A DNA stretch of 64,000 bases from Apostichopus japonicus (GCF_037975245.1 NC_092572.1:18499989-18563988), one strand, 5' to 3'. Shown: positions 1 to 13,391, counted from the first letter of the stretch. Notes: a model not told the origin generated them from the sequence alone. Program-made: numbers and translations.

Positions 1-1524
1 GAGTAACGTTGTGCTTCAGCCATTGTACCATCCTTTGGCACTCTTCAAGGAAAAAAAACAGTCAAATAAAATGACAGAAAACCTTTTGAAATCTATACAA
101 GAAAGACAGAAATGAATTACGTGGTAAATTATTGCAGAAATCAATGTGTTGTTAGATAGTCCGATTTCAGATGGAACTTCGTCGGCGGCATGTCGTAGTC
201 TTTCTACAATCCACCCTGTTGCCGTATCATTTTATACCATGCTCCCTGTATGGTAAAGAGAGCAAACCACTTCGTATTACAACACACGCTTCTTAATTGT
301 AACTGTTAATTAATCAATACATAATTAATTGGCATCGATAATTTTTTACAAGTAACAAAATATATTGCATAGCTTTGCCTATATACAATCTAATCAGACC
401 ATGCAACTTGTTCCACAAGTATATTAATTTATTCTCTGATTAAGTTAGAAACCAATTTGGACGATATGAAGGAGTCGTCAGCTGAAGGTGAAACAACATC
501 CACACCATTGACAGTATCCCCAGTAATTGAGCCCACCCACACACACACTCACATTTACGTCATTAATGCAAAACATTTCAACATTCAGTGTCTTCATCGG
601 CATCGTCACAAAATGTATATCATCAAAAACCGTCCAGGCCCCTTTAAATAGCCCTCTTCATTGCTATATGAAACGCAACCTATCTCTGATGAAGTAAAAT
701 ACATACTTACAAAATAATAACCTTCATCATCTTTGAGAGATGGAAATTCTTCTATAATTGCCCCAAGCCATTCTAATCTTAACGTCCGACTTTGGTCTGT
801 TGCAAGGTCATTATTTTAATAGGTTATATAAAATTGTCCGCAATTAACTTCAGCCACCAGAAATTTGTTTTAAATTTGGAACACATATTGTTCATATGAA
901 ACAAAAATCTGACCTTCGACAGATTTTGGGGTCACGTTATTGGGTGTAGCGGAACGATTGTAAACAGGACAATGAAATGCCTGACTTGTAATTTGGGTTA
1001 ACACAAAGGGACATATTTAGAGGTGAGGTTAATGAATAACCACTTGACCGAATTAAATTACCTGTATATTGTAAGCGGAAATGGGCAAAATATTGCAGAA
1101 GAATTAAATTGATTTTATCCAAAAGAGAAAGCTGGATATGATTATCGGTGTGTAGGAGTGTGCCTATATAGTATCGAAAATTACAGTGGACTTGCAACTT
1201 CGTGAAGTTTGGAGAAAATCCCCTTTCTCATGAAAAAGAATATCATATTTTTTATCAATATCGTTGTTAGTTGCAAGTATCATTTAATAACCGTATAAAT
1301 ATGATCATGCAATTTAAGTACGTGATACAATGTTTTATATGAAAACAAAAGTTGTATTTTACCTTAGAATAATATAGGCAGCCAGAATGCACTGCGTGAA
1401 GATGCAATTTTACAGCGGTTTGTGATCAACCTTGTGACGTTTTCTTAACGGGTACATTGAAGATGTGACTTTCACGTCGTTATTTTCTGTTAAAATAACA
1501 ATTGCTCTAGTACAAGCTTTCTCC
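1..1524. other. No gene recognised
   Basis: AT-rich. At 1-48 the minus strand has an acceptor-like TTTTTTTTCCTTGAAG followed by a frame reading CQRMVQWLKHNVT. This could be an exon running off the window, but the evidence is weak. Confidence 0.3.
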
Positions 1525-1532
1525 TTTAATCA

Positions 1533-3740
1533 CAGGTGCGTATCCAGGGGGGGCGTTGGGGGCGCGCGCCCCCCGGGTAAGAAAAAGAGGAGAGAAAAAA
1601 AAGGGAAGAAAAAAGGAAAAAAGAGGGGAAAAAAGATGAGGAGGAGAGGAAGGAAGGGAAAAGAAAAAGAAGAAAGAGAGAAAAAGGAGAAAAGGAGGGA
1701 GTAAAAGAAAAACGCGAAGAGAAAGAGGAACAGTGACATCATTACAGCGCTGAAGGGTAGCCAGTGACGGATCAATGATTTCGTAAAAGTGTGACTCACC
1801 CTACCCCTTTCACCGACAACTCCATTTTTTGACGTTTCCATTTTCCTCTCTCACTAATGATCTATATATATATATATACTATATATGGTCTATCATAACG
1901 CGTGTGTAGAATTGTGCTATGAAACCAACTGTGGCTGGTCTCGAACTCGACCGTGTCGTCGGGGAACATGACGATTTTTGGGATTCGGGCGACCGCCCGC
2001 CCCTCCCCCCCCCCATTCAGCATTTTTTTAAATGATATCGCTAAGTAATTTCAATATAGAAAGTGCTTAGATGCAACTTACAAGGCCTGGGAAGTGTCAT
2101 TTCCAGCGATCTGGAAGACATTTTCGGCCAACCTGAATTTGCTTGTACGCTTCGCGCTAACAAATGATCCTGGGTAGTGCCATTTCCAGCGATCTGGGAG
2201 GCATTTTCGGCCAAAATTTTCTTGAACGCTTCGCGCCAACCTATGGTGGCTCTACGCTTAGATAGTTTGCCTACAGGCTTCGCCCCTCCCTTGGCAAATT
2301 CCTCGCTACGCGCCTGTTCTAATTTGTAACGCAAACAGCAGATATCACATCATATCAGTGAGCATGAAAATGGCGTTCCAGGATGAAACGCCTCAAAACT
2401 GTCCGACTTGCCTGAAAAATAACCAAAAATTTTTGCGCGCGAAGCGCGCGTTCAACGTGTTCATGTCAACATCATATAAGCAAGCATCGGTTATTACCAC
2501 GCATGCCATCATGTACCGTACGGTCCGTTCAAATTGCGCAGTATACCGCGGGATGCTAATGTAAACAACGACATGTCTCATGTAGATGTATAAAAAGCAT
2601 GGAGGTCCAATTATGTCAAAATTCTCTTTTACATTAGTAATGGCGAATTAGGGGCTGCACCCCGCCGCGCAGTGGCGGAGCGTCCATACGGTCAGGGGCG
2701 GATGCCCCCCCCCCCCGACGGACTCAAATGGACTGCTGGAGCCTTTTTCAGCTCTTTACCACTTTTTACTTATTCTAGATTATTGACTTTTTTATTGCGC
2801 TCTCATCTACTTATTGACATTTGTCACATTTTGTTGGTGTAATTTGGCGATGACACCTTATTCTTCGTTTATCTGCAAATTAGCCAGGCCCGGAAAGGGT
2901 CATTTCCGGCGATCTAGGAAGTATCTTTACTCAAAAATTTCTGTACGCTACGCGCCAACCAGTGGTGGCGCTCCGCTTAGATAGTGTCGAAAGCGTCCCT
3001 ACAGACCATTCTCGCCCCTCCTGACCAATACCCCTAGCTCCGCCACTGCCGCCACGCCTCTTACGCTATGTGTGTAGTGTTCGGTTTCGGATATATCTGC
3101 TATTTTTTCATTTCCTTCAACCAAGTTTTACAATAGCCGTTATAAGAGGTTTTAATATTTGTACACCAATAAATTAACTGTGTCTGAATTTTCGAAAATT
3201 TCTGACCAACATTCTGCATCACACTTCTCTCTACTCGTGCAATTTTGACCGGTCTGTTAGGGGTTGAAGGAAGTTTTTCTATACTGGTTGTCCATAGATG
3301 AAATTTTGTACAACATTATGGGTATGTTTTGAAGTGAGTTTATTCACGAGAAATGTGAAGTTTCAAATTCTGAACAAATATGGGGCTTAAAACCTTGAAA
3401 AGTGGGGCTGACGGGTATTGAGGGCCGCGACGTAGAATCACCTACAAAAGCAAAGACCCACAGGATATGTGATCAGGTCGAACATGATGTGTGCCGGGTT
3501 GACAATCTTCAAAAAGGTTATGGATGGAAAAAAAAAACTTTTAGGAAATACTTGGTGCTCAGGCAAAAAGTGTACATCTGGTTGGTCATTTCAAGCCCGA
3601 GAAGTGCCGTTTCCGGTGATCTGGGGGGGGGGGTATCAAAATAAGAAGTTTTCTTGTACGCTGCGCGCTAACCGATGGTGGCGCTCCGCTTAGATAGTAA
3701 TTCGCGCCCCCCGGGTTTGAAAATCCTGGATACGCGCCTG
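1533..3740 (+). mobile_element. Long non-autonomous TIR element, copy 1
   Basis: Ends CAGGTGCGTATCCAGG and CCTGGATACGCGCCTG form TIRs. AATCA flanks both sides (5-bp target duplication). About 1.8 kb once the hAT-type insertion at 2670-3048 is removed. The interior has a purine-rich block (1580-1710) and repeated copies of a GC-rich core. Copy 2 is inverted at 10934-12742. No transposase frame; the short frames are not coding. Confidence 0.8.
2670..3048 (+). mobile_element. hAT-type MITE, GGCGGAGC family, nested
   Basis: 379 bp with TIR CAGTGGCGGAGC. Flanks CCGCCGCG and CCGCCACG form an 8-bp target duplication with one mismatch. Nested inside the long TIR element. Same family as 18763-19146, opposite orientation. 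Confidence 0.85.
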
Positions 3741-3859
3741 AATCAGGTCGATTTTTTCCTTCTTTCAGACTTATATTTGATTAATCGGTCATATTAATAA
3801 TAAAGTTGAAGGTTTACAGTCTTGTATGAGGCTAATGCGTCCTCACATGACTTTACAAC

Positions 3860-4170
3860 TTAACCACTGGTCATTGGTAACTTGTCACACCCACACACCA
3901 AAGTGTGCACAATTCAATCAATCTCTCCTGGGGCATCACAGTGCACCACAACCACGTGTCCCCCGGGGGACTTCCCATAGGGTGCAGCCACAAACCGGCG
4001 CACGCAACTATATTTACAAGTTACCTCGCAGGTCCCCATTTATACGCCTGGGTGAAGAGAGGCAATGGAGATAAAGCGCCTTGCCCAAGGACACAACGCA
4101 ATGATCTGGCCAGGGCTCGAACCTGTAATCCTTAGATCACAAGTCCACTGCCTTAACCACTTGACCACAA
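3860..4170 (-). mobile_element. tRNA-derived SINE
   Basis: The minus strand has an A box GTGGTCAAGTGGTTAAGGC (4150-4168) and a B box GGTTCGAGCCC (4113-4123). The common metazoan SINE stretch CCTTGGGCAAGGCGCTTTAT follows, then about 200 bp of body. Confidence 0.7.
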
Positions 4171-4211
4171 CGCCCTCCGTTGCCTTCATTGCCTTCACAG
4201 TTGGCTGGATA

Positions 4212-4350
4212 TATACCGCATGCTCTCAATCTGTACATTTGAAGAAAAGTCACCCAGGAAAGTCCTTGGGCGCGAAAACTTTAACAACGAACCGACTGAT
4301 CCGCTCTCAACCCCAGTCCCCCTTGCATCGAAACTGCGACTATGTCAACA
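4212..4350 (-). repeat. Interspersed repeat, copy 1
   Basis: The minus strand shares GATGCAAGGGG, GAGAGCGGATCAGTCG and TTTCCTGGGTGACTTTT with 28575-28700. Probably retroelement non-coding sequence next to the RT fragment. Confidence 0.6.
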
Positions 4351-4384
4351 TCGTCAGGTGTGTATGACGAAACCCCTATCGTAT

Positions 4385-4600
4385 TCGTATTTTTTGTTGT
4401 ACTTCCAGACAGTGTTGTTTGAGGTTCAGCTTGTTGTCGATGTTGAGTCCCAGGTATTTCAGTTTTGTCATGGTGGGGATGGTGATGTTGTTGAGAGTGA
4501 TGTATGGTTGGCGGCGGAGGCCGTTGTGTCTGGCGATGTACAGTATCGGAGATTTTGCGGGTTGAGTTCCATCGCACAAATCCACTGACTACATCCTTTT
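4385..4600 (-). pseudogene. Non-LTR retroelement RT fragment
   Basis: The minus frame reads PAKSPILYIARHNGLRRQ, ITLNNITIPTMTKLKYLGLN and DNKLNLKQHCLEVQQKI. This fits the segment after the catalytic core in many LINEs (LKYLG...D..L). Short and isolated. The adjoining repeat at 4212-4350 recurs inverted at 28575-28700. Confidence 0.6.
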
Positions 4601-5794
4601 TACACACAAACCATGCCCAGGTAATGACCACCAATGTTAAACTAATCCTGCTGTCTTCACACCTTTTACTAAGAAAAAGATAAGCGTATGCATGTAGTTA
4701 AACTTTCCTAGGCTTTTAAATCAAGATTAGCTACTCAGATGACACTTATACATATGGCTCATTAGGTTATCACGTAAGATTCACATGAGTATAATTACAA
4801 AGACAACATAAGGCTCTCTAATTACTGGCATCTAATAATACAATAGGTGTAAACAAATTTGTGTGAGAAAATCTACTTTCTAACCACCCTGAAACCACTA
4901 CAATACAGTAATATTACATCAACATTTCACATTAGGTGTCGTAGCACAATTAACTGTTCCAGAGACGTAGAGACAGAGAGTGGCGACAACTCGCATTGTA
5001 TCCATTGAGAGATTTCGTGTGTTTGATGCATGTGGTAGTTCTCTTCAATACGTAAATATAGGCAGTACCTAAACTTTGCACTTAACAAAAACCGTTCTGA
5101 CGGGTGACAGGGTACTCGCATATGGGTAAATTGGTCACTCCGTGGGTGGTAGACCATCCAAAGCTGATCAGCGACTTGGAGATCATGCCTCTCAGCCCCC
5201 ACATCCGATCATCAGTTGGTACAAAACTGTTCAGTCGGGAGATTGTTTATTCAGTCGGGGAAGAATTGGCCCACTACTACTACGAGTGGCCTCCCCGCCC
5301 CACCCATGTTTTCATCCTCACACAAAGTATTTATTACCAAACCCTTGTGTTTAGGCATATACTTATACACATTTTATTGTTACTATAAATGGTGTCGAAG
5401 GGTGCACCATTTCACGTCTGATTTTCTACAATGACCCCCTCCTTTATCAAACTCTTCATTCGCCCCTGGCCCATCCACACAAGTTCAGCACATACCTTAA
5501 TCAATCGGGGTAAATTTGGATTGTGCTTCTTCCACCTCAACCTCCCGCCCCACTCCCACCATTGAAATCATGTGCAAGCTACTGTGGCGGGCTGTCTTGT
5601 ACTTTCAGCCACCTCATTCTTTTCTTTACGTTTGATCAGAATTCAACAGCCTTGTAACACGTACTAGAGGTGTGTTTCGACCTCTTGTCCAAAGCTTGTG
5701 AGTCACGATTCCACAATTATTTACACACGTAAGCCATTATTCTAGCTACTATATAAGGAAGTAATGATTAAAAATTTACTTAGGAACTTTTCGG

Positions 5795-6300
5795 GTCTAG
5801 ACACTAACGATGACAAACAATACCGTCCAGTGTCCAACTTAAGTTGCATTTCCAAACTGTGTGAGAAGAATGTCTAGCCAATCGACTTAATGAATATTTA
5901 GCAGCCAACAATATAGTTTGGGAAGTTTCATTCCGCTTACAATCGACTCTTCCATTCGACGGAAACAGCTTTACTTCCGAGTTCGTAATGACATTATGAG
6001 TGCTTTACAATGGCGAGAAAATGGTTCAAACTTGTGCTACTAGATTTGAGTGCGGCCATGCAATGCATACGACGAATTTAGTTGAATTGCTTGTCAACAC
6101 GTTTTAGCATCAAAGACGGTGGACTTTGTTGGATAAAATCGTACCGGGGAAGAATAATTTTTAGAGGGTCGCCGTCGATGTTGTTAACTCCAATCGAATA
6201 TCAAAGTGGACATTGCAACCGTACCGAAGCGTTCCATATTGGGCCTGCTTCTCCTTACATTGTAAACGGCGCCTCTGGCTAATGTCGATCGTTATGCCTG
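5795..6300 (+). pseudogene. Non-LTR retrotransposon relic, RT fingers and palm
   Basis: Frames give YRPVSNLSCISKLCEK, FHSTETALL, LVLLDLSAAM, LSTRFSIKDGGLCWIKSY and a frameshifted version of VPQGSVLGPLLFTLYTAPLA. These are RT blocks of CR1/L2-type elements in order, broken by several stops and shifts. The catalytic aspartate block after LLDLSAA is altered. The relic is cut at 6300 by the TIR element. Confidence 0.8.
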
Positions 6301-7213
6301 CGTCACACTGTCCCGAAATTGACATCAGATGGACACAGGATAAAGGAAATGTTCAAATTCAGCTCTGATTGTAGAAACATTGGGCCATTCGTGGGGGCAT
6401 CTTAAGCCATCGTATGACCGCCAGTGGAGTTTCTTAGGCTCCGGCAGCAACTTCTTGGCAAAATCTTTGGCATGTCAAAAATTGCCGAAAGACCTTGCGA
6501 AGGTTCATTTTCTTGCTGAATTCGTGTGTCCATTTTCACATCAAAGCCATTGTGAGAGCATCTTGTCAAATCGTGCCATCTTCGTTTTTACTTCGTGTGA
6601 TCATCGGTGCCATCGGGCATTTTCGCCTCACGAGGACGATACGAAGGAAACAAGAAGATGCCCGATTGGCTAAGGATGATATCGAGATTGGACCACGGTG
6701 TCGGCGATGAAAGCCACATTTGAGTACCACATGAGTTTCCCATGTGTCATGGTAACGTGGACATTTAAACGCCAGCCTCAGAGCATTTTCCTCAGTCAGT
6801 CATGAGCAGCTCTACAAAGCAGAGGCGTGTGTAACTCCCAAAGCTACAATCACAATCGCAGTTAATCACAATTCAGTTCCTGCAGAATGGCATACTTTAG
6901 TGATGAGACAACCAGGAAAAAAAAGGTATCAGCATTGCTTCATTTGATGCACCTCAGAGAACATGATGAGCAACTCTTACATGCCCAGCACCGCCTCAGC
7001 ACCTCTTCAGCACCTACGCAGCTTCGGCTGTTGATTGGCTGTTGAACAAGTTCAGGGCCATCTTCGTGCGAAATTCAAAATTCCATTCGTATGGCCATCT
7101 GGTGTCAATTCCGGTACAAATTGACTGCTGCTTTCAAGTTCGGAGCCATCTTTGTGCGAAATTCAATCCATATTCGTGTGGCCATCTGGTGTCAATTTCG
7201 GGACAGTGTGACG
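6301..7213. mobile_element. TIR element inserted in LINE relic
   Basis: Terminal inverted repeats of about 32 bp begin CGTCACACTGTCCCGAAATT on the left, with the complement on the right. CCTG flanks both sides as a likely 4-bp target duplication. The last 150 bp hold two direct copies of a segment with GCCATCTTCGTGCGAAATTC-like sequence. No transposase is visible; a 52-codon frame at 6888-7046 (MAYFSDETTRKKK) is unassigned. Superfamily uncertain. Confidence 0.75.
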
Positions 7214-7900
7214 CCTGAATTATTGACAACATTGTATCGAATACTATTTCTGTGCAGAAGACACTCAAATGTATATTGTATTTACTGGCTCTAACATTCA
7301 GGACCATAATTCTAACTCCAGAGTCCTGTATCAGAGACGTTTAAAGGTGGATACTAATGAATTTCGTATATATCATTAAATGATTATAAAAATGCGTTGC
7401 TTTCATATTGGCAACAAACGCAATATCAGGAAAACGCGATCCCTATCATTAAATGTCAAAGATGTAACTATATGTATATACTTCGTCTAAGGTAAAAAAA
7501 AATACCTAGTTGCAATATTTGATTCTGAAATGTCAATGGACAAGTTTGTGACATCTTAATGTCAGCATGCAATGTACGCCATTTCTCCCGATTGCTCCGA
7601 AATTCGTAAGGTTCTTGATATGGATGCCACTAGAACGATTTTTAGGCTTTTGTGATATCTGAGAATTGATTATGTAAATTCTCTTTAAATTGGTGCAAAG
7701 AAATTGCTTTTTCACCTTCTTCAATACTTGATTCCCTAGTTCTGCGACTAGGCTAATAACTACCCTTATTTAATCTCTATACCGGAGCAGATAAACCCAT
7801 TTTATTGCACAGTCATTGGTTGCCTGTTCAATATTGTGTTGCGGTTTAAGATTTTAGTACATTTGCTTCTCTTGTCTGAAAGGCACTCCCCCCAACTGTT
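7214..7900 (+). pseudogene. Same non-LTR relic, continued after the inserted element
   Basis: Resumes with CAEDTQMYIVF, the decayed YADDTQLYI catalytic block. Then follow a CIRDV.RW-like block, LDMDATRTIFRLL..LRIDYVNSL and HWLPVQYCVAV in shifting frames. The order matches the C-terminal half of the element begun at 5795. Confidence 0.75.
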
Positions 7901-8262
7901 TAATGGAAATAATAAAAGTCAATTAACCGAATCGTACAATCAGGCAGCTTTTACTGGAAATACCAAACAACCTCCACTAGAATAGGAGTCGCTACTTTGG
8001 AATTTATGCCCCTAAATTAGATTTAATAATACCATTGTGTTCTTACACGTGACTTAAATATTTCATTGCTTGAAGCATTTTTTTATAATGATCTGTGCTG
8101 ATTTTGTTCCACCCAGTTGTTATGGTTCTCTGGCTGCCTTTATTTCTGCACTTGTTGCTCTTGTCGATATCGATTTTAAACTCTTGTTGTTTGTAGTTTA
8201 CGATTGCAGTTTTTTTTGTCTTTAATTTCATCGCTATTTTCTTTTAATGAGTTTTGAAGTTG

Positions 8263-8263
<1 letters not shown>

Positions 8264-8325
<62 letters not shown>
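8264..8325. repeat. TA microsatellite
   Basis: Uninterrupted AT dinucleotides; a shorter tract follows the SINE piece at 8405-8430. Confidence 0.95.
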
Positions 8326-8329
<4 letters not shown>

Positions 8330-8402
8330 ATCGTAATGAGTTGGGAAATCAAGAACAGTGAAAAAACTTCCAGCCTCCACCGGGATTCGAACCCGGGTCT
8401 TC

Positions 8403-8405
<3 letters not shown>
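8330..8405 (-). mobile_element. 5'-truncated tRNA-derived SINE
   Basis: The minus strand reads GGGTTCGAATCCCGGTGG, a B box and T-arm, followed by a short body ending in a TA tract. No A box remains. Confidence 0.5.
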
Positions 8406-8433
<28 letters not shown>

Positions 8434-10360
8434 TTATTCAAAATAATATTTAAATAAATATATTTATATATTTGTTAAAAATAATAATTATATATATATA
8501 TATCATTAAAAGAAAATAGAGATGAAATTAATTAGATAAGATATATTATTTTCTGCTCTTTGAATAGTAACATTGGACAGAAGAGACAGTCACAAACAAA
8601 ACACTCGGCATGTACTGTGCGCTAGTTTTGATATTTTGGTAGACCCTTACTAAACACTGCTTTCAGTTAAAAGTTGTAATTCTATAACACTGTTGAGTGT
8701 TTTAAAAAATCACCTTTTCAACAGCTAAGGTTCATTAATTAAAGTGAATGGACTATATAGTCTAACACAGACCACCAGGTCAGTTCCTCTGGTACAATGC
8801 AAAACACAGTAGGAAAGAAAACGTAACACCTTTTTGGCCTAATACCGACCTTTTTATTTTCACTGTGTATACACCATATATATGCCCTCCTCAGATAACA
8901 TGTTTACCATGCTTTACAAATTTGTCAAGGACAGAATTTCATCCTATAGGGTGCTCCTCACTTGTGTTCTGAAGTTAAACTCAATATCTTTTTGCTTAAT
9001 TTACTAAAATAAAAAAAATAAAAAATATCGATTAACATTAACCTTCAGGACACCCTAAAAGAGGCATTTCAGATATTGAATTTATTTTCATAAAGTCCCA
9101 GTTCACTGTGAAAAGTCTCCAGATTTTGATACAGGGGGGGGGGGAGGGGGGTCATTGCACCCAACTCCATTGTCACGATTAAACGTTCAGTTGGGGTATT
9201 TCGTTCAGTTGGAGAAGCATTTGAGCTATATGTTATAATCCCAGAATGCACTATTGAACGTCTAAACTTTTAACGTTCCCAGGAACGCATTGTTAACAAT
9301 CATGGATCTGATCCTGTACTGGCTTCCACATAGTTTCCTAAAACAGTCGGGGAATTAAGTTCAGAATTATCCATCCCCCCCCCCTCCCCACCCCTACCTG
9401 GAAATATTGTGCACGTCCATATGTCAGTTCAGTTATATCATACCACGTGAGCCTTATGTTTAAACTCGTTTCTCTATACCCGTGATATTCCTACCCTACA
9501 TGGGGCTACAAGGCTCACTATATATTCACTCTATTTAAAGTAACAGAAATGGATCGATTCTTCTGAGAAGTGTTTCTTTTGTACACTGTTGTACTCGTAT
9601 TCTTACATGGTTTTTCCGTACCGGTACTAGTCACCCTCACATTATGTGTACTCGAACTTGAGGCATTTTGAACTTTCTAGTTTATTCGGCTTTTGCTAGT
9701 AGTACAAGAATACGTACTCATACTGATGAACCAAGCCGTATAAGCGAACTGGTACTCATACCAATGGTACTCGTGCTGTTGTACTCCTCTTACAAGTACT
9801 ATGCCATGGTCTATATGTGCTGTGTTTGGTATCTATTATAGTAGCCACCTATCATTGGGTGTTATTATATTGCTAATTATTACACACCTTCATGTTTGCA
9901 CGTTTTGAAAGTACCATGTATACGCTATATTGCTAACCACGTGACTATAAGGTAGCACGAACGTGTTAAAGCACAAAACGCATCGCCCAGTGAGCAGGGC
10001 TGTGCACGTAACCTAATAAACTGACACGACTAACTGTTTCATCATCAAGTTTATAATACCAGCTAAGGTATTTTTACTTTTTCACTTGTTTGTTAACAAA
10101 GCAAAACTTACAACGGTAAGGACTTGTTTACGATTTCTTACCCGACGAGTTTCCGTGCCGACTGATACCTCACTGATGATGATTGATGTTGTTGTTTTTA
10201 GATGAAAACAAAGAAAACCTTTCAGTTAAATTTTCTTTTGATTTAATTTTGTGGTGTTTTCAAAATGGGCCTGAAAATACACAACACCTCATTTAATAAT
10301 ATTCCATTGGCTGAGCACGTGACTTCTTACTGAACGTACTGTAAATATTTCACCGTATTA

Positions 10361-10488
10361 GAAAAAGTTTAATGCGTAACATATAAGGTAAACATCGTTA
10401 CTGCAATGAAATTAGGATTTTCCGGATTTTTCTCAACACACTTTTGCCTACACACGGTACACACCTATATCTCGTGAGAAACACAATT
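10361..10488 (+). repeat. Direct repeat flanking the inverted TIR element, left
   Basis: GAAAAAGTTTAATGCGTAAC to about GAGAAACACA. Matches 12793-12907 with scattered changes and a small indel. Confidence 0.75.
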
Positions 10489-10885
10489 TAAATCCAACTT
10501 AACATCTAAATCGTGCCCTGTGTCTTTTTTTTTTAATCCAAATGTAACTGTAACTTGTCTGTACTACGAGAAGGAAAGACAACTTTATTTTCGGTAGTCA
10601 TCTGAGAACTTCGTATCAGTTTATTATGCTTTGTATGAGAATTAATAATCGATATAGGAAAGAATGGATGAAGAATCAAACAAGAATTTCCCAATTGATT
10701 TACAGAAAGATGTACCGTACGTACCTTATCTGTAAAGCAGAAAAAAATTGTGTAGTACAGGTTCATTTCAGTAAGAAGACAAGTTTCTAGCAACTCGGCT
10801 GTAACATCTCTGGCCAAATCAAACGAATACTAACTGAACCATTTTGTGTGAGAAACTTAGAAGATATTTCATTAATCTAGTTTAC

Positions 10886-10933
<48 letters not shown>

Positions 10934-10936
<3 letters not shown>

Positions 10937-12739
10937 GCGCGTATCCAGGATTTTCTAACCCGGGGGGGCGCGAATTACTATCTAAGCGGAGCGCCACAAT
11001 CGATTGGCGCGGAGCGTACAAGAAAATTTCTGGTTTTGATACCCCCCAGATCACCGGAAATGGCACTTCTCGGGCTTGAAAATGAGCAACCAGATGTACA
11101 CTTTTGCCTGAGAACCAAGTATTTCCCAAAAGTTCTTTCCATCCATAACCTTTTTGAAGATTGTCACCAGTCACACATCATGTTCGACCTCATTGCATGT
11201 CCTATGGATGATTGCTTTTGTAGGTTATTCTACGTCACAGCCCACAATATCCGAAAGCCCCACTTTTCAAGGTTTTAAGCCCATTACTTGTTGAGAATTT
11301 GAAAATTCACTTTTCTCGTGAATAAAATCACTTGAAAACATACCCATAATGTTGCACAAAATTCAATCTATAGACAACCAATATAGAAAAACCTCCTTGA
11401 ACCCCTAACAGACAGGTGAAAATTGAACGAGTAGAGGAAAGTATGATGAAGAATGTTGGTGAGGAAATTTTGGAAAATTCCGACACAGTTAATTTATTGG
11501 TGTAGAAATATTGCAACCTCTTATATTGGCTTTTACAAAACTTGGTTGAAGGAACAGAAAAATAGCAGATATTTCCGATATCAGGTATATCGAAACCGAA
11601 CACTTCACTCATAGGCGTAGGTCCCGTAGGAGGCGGGGGCTGCAGCCCCCCCCCCCCCCCAATTGTTTTCCCATTTTTTTTGGGCACCTACTGAAAGAAA
11701 AATAAATAGCAATGAATTGGTAATTTAAATAAAGTTCTAAGCTTGGCCGACATTACTACTGTAAAAGAGAGTTTTGACATAAATGGATCTGTATGCTTTT
11801 TCTCCATCTACATAAGACATTTGGTTGTTTACATTAGCATCCGGCGGTAAACTGTGCAACTTTGACGGACCGTGCGGTACACGATGCCATACAATGTAAT
11901 GACCGATCTTGCCTATATGATATTGGCATCGACATGTTGAATGCGCGAAATGCGCGAAAAATGTTGGCTTTTTTTTCGGGCAAGTCATTACAGCCCCCAA
12001 ATCCAATCTGGCTCCTACGCCTTTGACTACACACATTGACAGCTTTTGAGGCTGTACATCGTGGAACATGCATTTCAATGCTCATTGATATGATGTTATA
12101 TCTGCTCTTTGCTCTACAAATTCGAACAGGCGTGTAGCGAGTAATTGCCAAGGGAGGGCGAAGCCTGTAGGCAAACTATCTAAGCGAAGCGCCACCATGA
12201 GTTGGCGCGAAGCGTACAAGAAAAATTTTGGCCGAAAATGCCTCCCAGATCGCTGGAAATGACACTTCCCAGGCCTTGTAAGTTGCATCTAAGCATTGTC
12301 TATTTTGAAATTACTAGCGATGTCATAAAGAAACTTTGCTCGGGGGGGGGGGCGGTCGCCCCCTTCCCGAAATGCGTTGTGTTCCCCGACGACTCGGTCG
12401 AGTTCAAGTACCTTAGTGAGAGAGGAAAAACGGAAACGTCAAAAATGGAGTTGTCGGGGTAAGGGGTAGGGTGAGGCGCACACCCCCTCCGTAATCCTTG
12501 ATCTGTCACTGGCTACCCTGTGTATAGGCTATAACAGGGATCTTTCTCTTCCCGAGGTCTTGGCTATCTTCTACTCCCTCCTTTTCTCCTTTTTCTCTCT
12601 TTTTTCTTTTTCTTTTCCCTTCCTTCCTCTCCTCCTTTTCTTTTTTCCCCTCCTTTTCCCTTTTTTCTTCTCTTTTTTTTCTCTCCTCTTTTCCTTACCC
12701 GGGGGGCGCGCGCCCCCAACGCCCCCCCTGGATACGCAC

Positions 12740-12742
<3 letters not shown>
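10934..12742 (-). mobile_element. Long non-autonomous TIR element, copy 2 (inverted)
   Basis: 1809 bp, collinear with copy 1 in reverse. Inserted into a TA microsatellite; flanking TATAT agrees with an odd-length (5-bp) duplication. Contains an internal segment bounded by ATAGGCGTAGG and CCTACGCC (about 11611-12025), related to the family-Y elements in the duplication units. Confidence 0.8.
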
Positions 12743-12782
<40 letters not shown>

Positions 12783-12792
12783 TATATATAGA

Positions 12793-12907
12793 GAAAAAGT
12801 TTAATACGTAACATATAAGGTATACATCGTAACTGCAATGAAATTGGAATTTTCGGGATTTTTCTCCATACACTTTTGCCTACACACCTATTTCTCGTTA
12901 GAAACAC
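12793..12907 (+). repeat. Direct repeat flanking the inverted TIR element, right
   Basis: Second copy, just past the TA tract that follows the TIR element. Confidence 0.75.
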
Positions 12908-13245
12908 TGGTTCCCTGTTTCGGGTATCGACCTGTTTACAAATTGAAGCAAATGCAACCGAAAACAGCAAAATTTATATTGTAACGAACTATGGGTCAAT
13001 AGACACACCCACACAAGCAGGTACGAAACGGAACTGGGATAAAAGAGCTTAAACCAGATTGAATAGGCCCTTTATAAACAATGGCTAATAAAACCCAAAA
13101 CAGCAAAAACGATAAAACAAAAACAAAAAGCCGCAGAGAACCGTTTGTAACAGATCCGGCGCATTATTAGTTTAGGTCACAAAGGGACAAAGAGCCTTAA
13201 ATGAAACTATTTTCAGTCATAAGACTGTCAATACAATAATATAAT

Positions 13246-13328
13246 ATAAATATATATAGGCCTATATATATATATATATAGGCCTATATATATATATACA
13301 TATATACATATATATATATATTTATATA

Positions 13329-13391
<63 letters not shown>

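Larger units (their letters stand above)
7901..10360. other. Intergenic, no gene recognised
   Basis: Contains the TA tracts and SINE piece listed separately, G/C runs at 9127 and 9366, and GTACTCGTA-type short repeats around 9590-9800. Confidence 0.5.

Noticed and set aside
1465-1841. Lys/Arg/Glu-rich frame and its Phe/Leu-rich antisense
   Set aside because: Purine-rich filler of the long TIR element; the same block recurs inverted at 12560-12710.
9590-9800. GTACTCGTA-type repeats as a possible inverted-repeat element
   Set aside because: Arms could not be aligned over more than a few bases.
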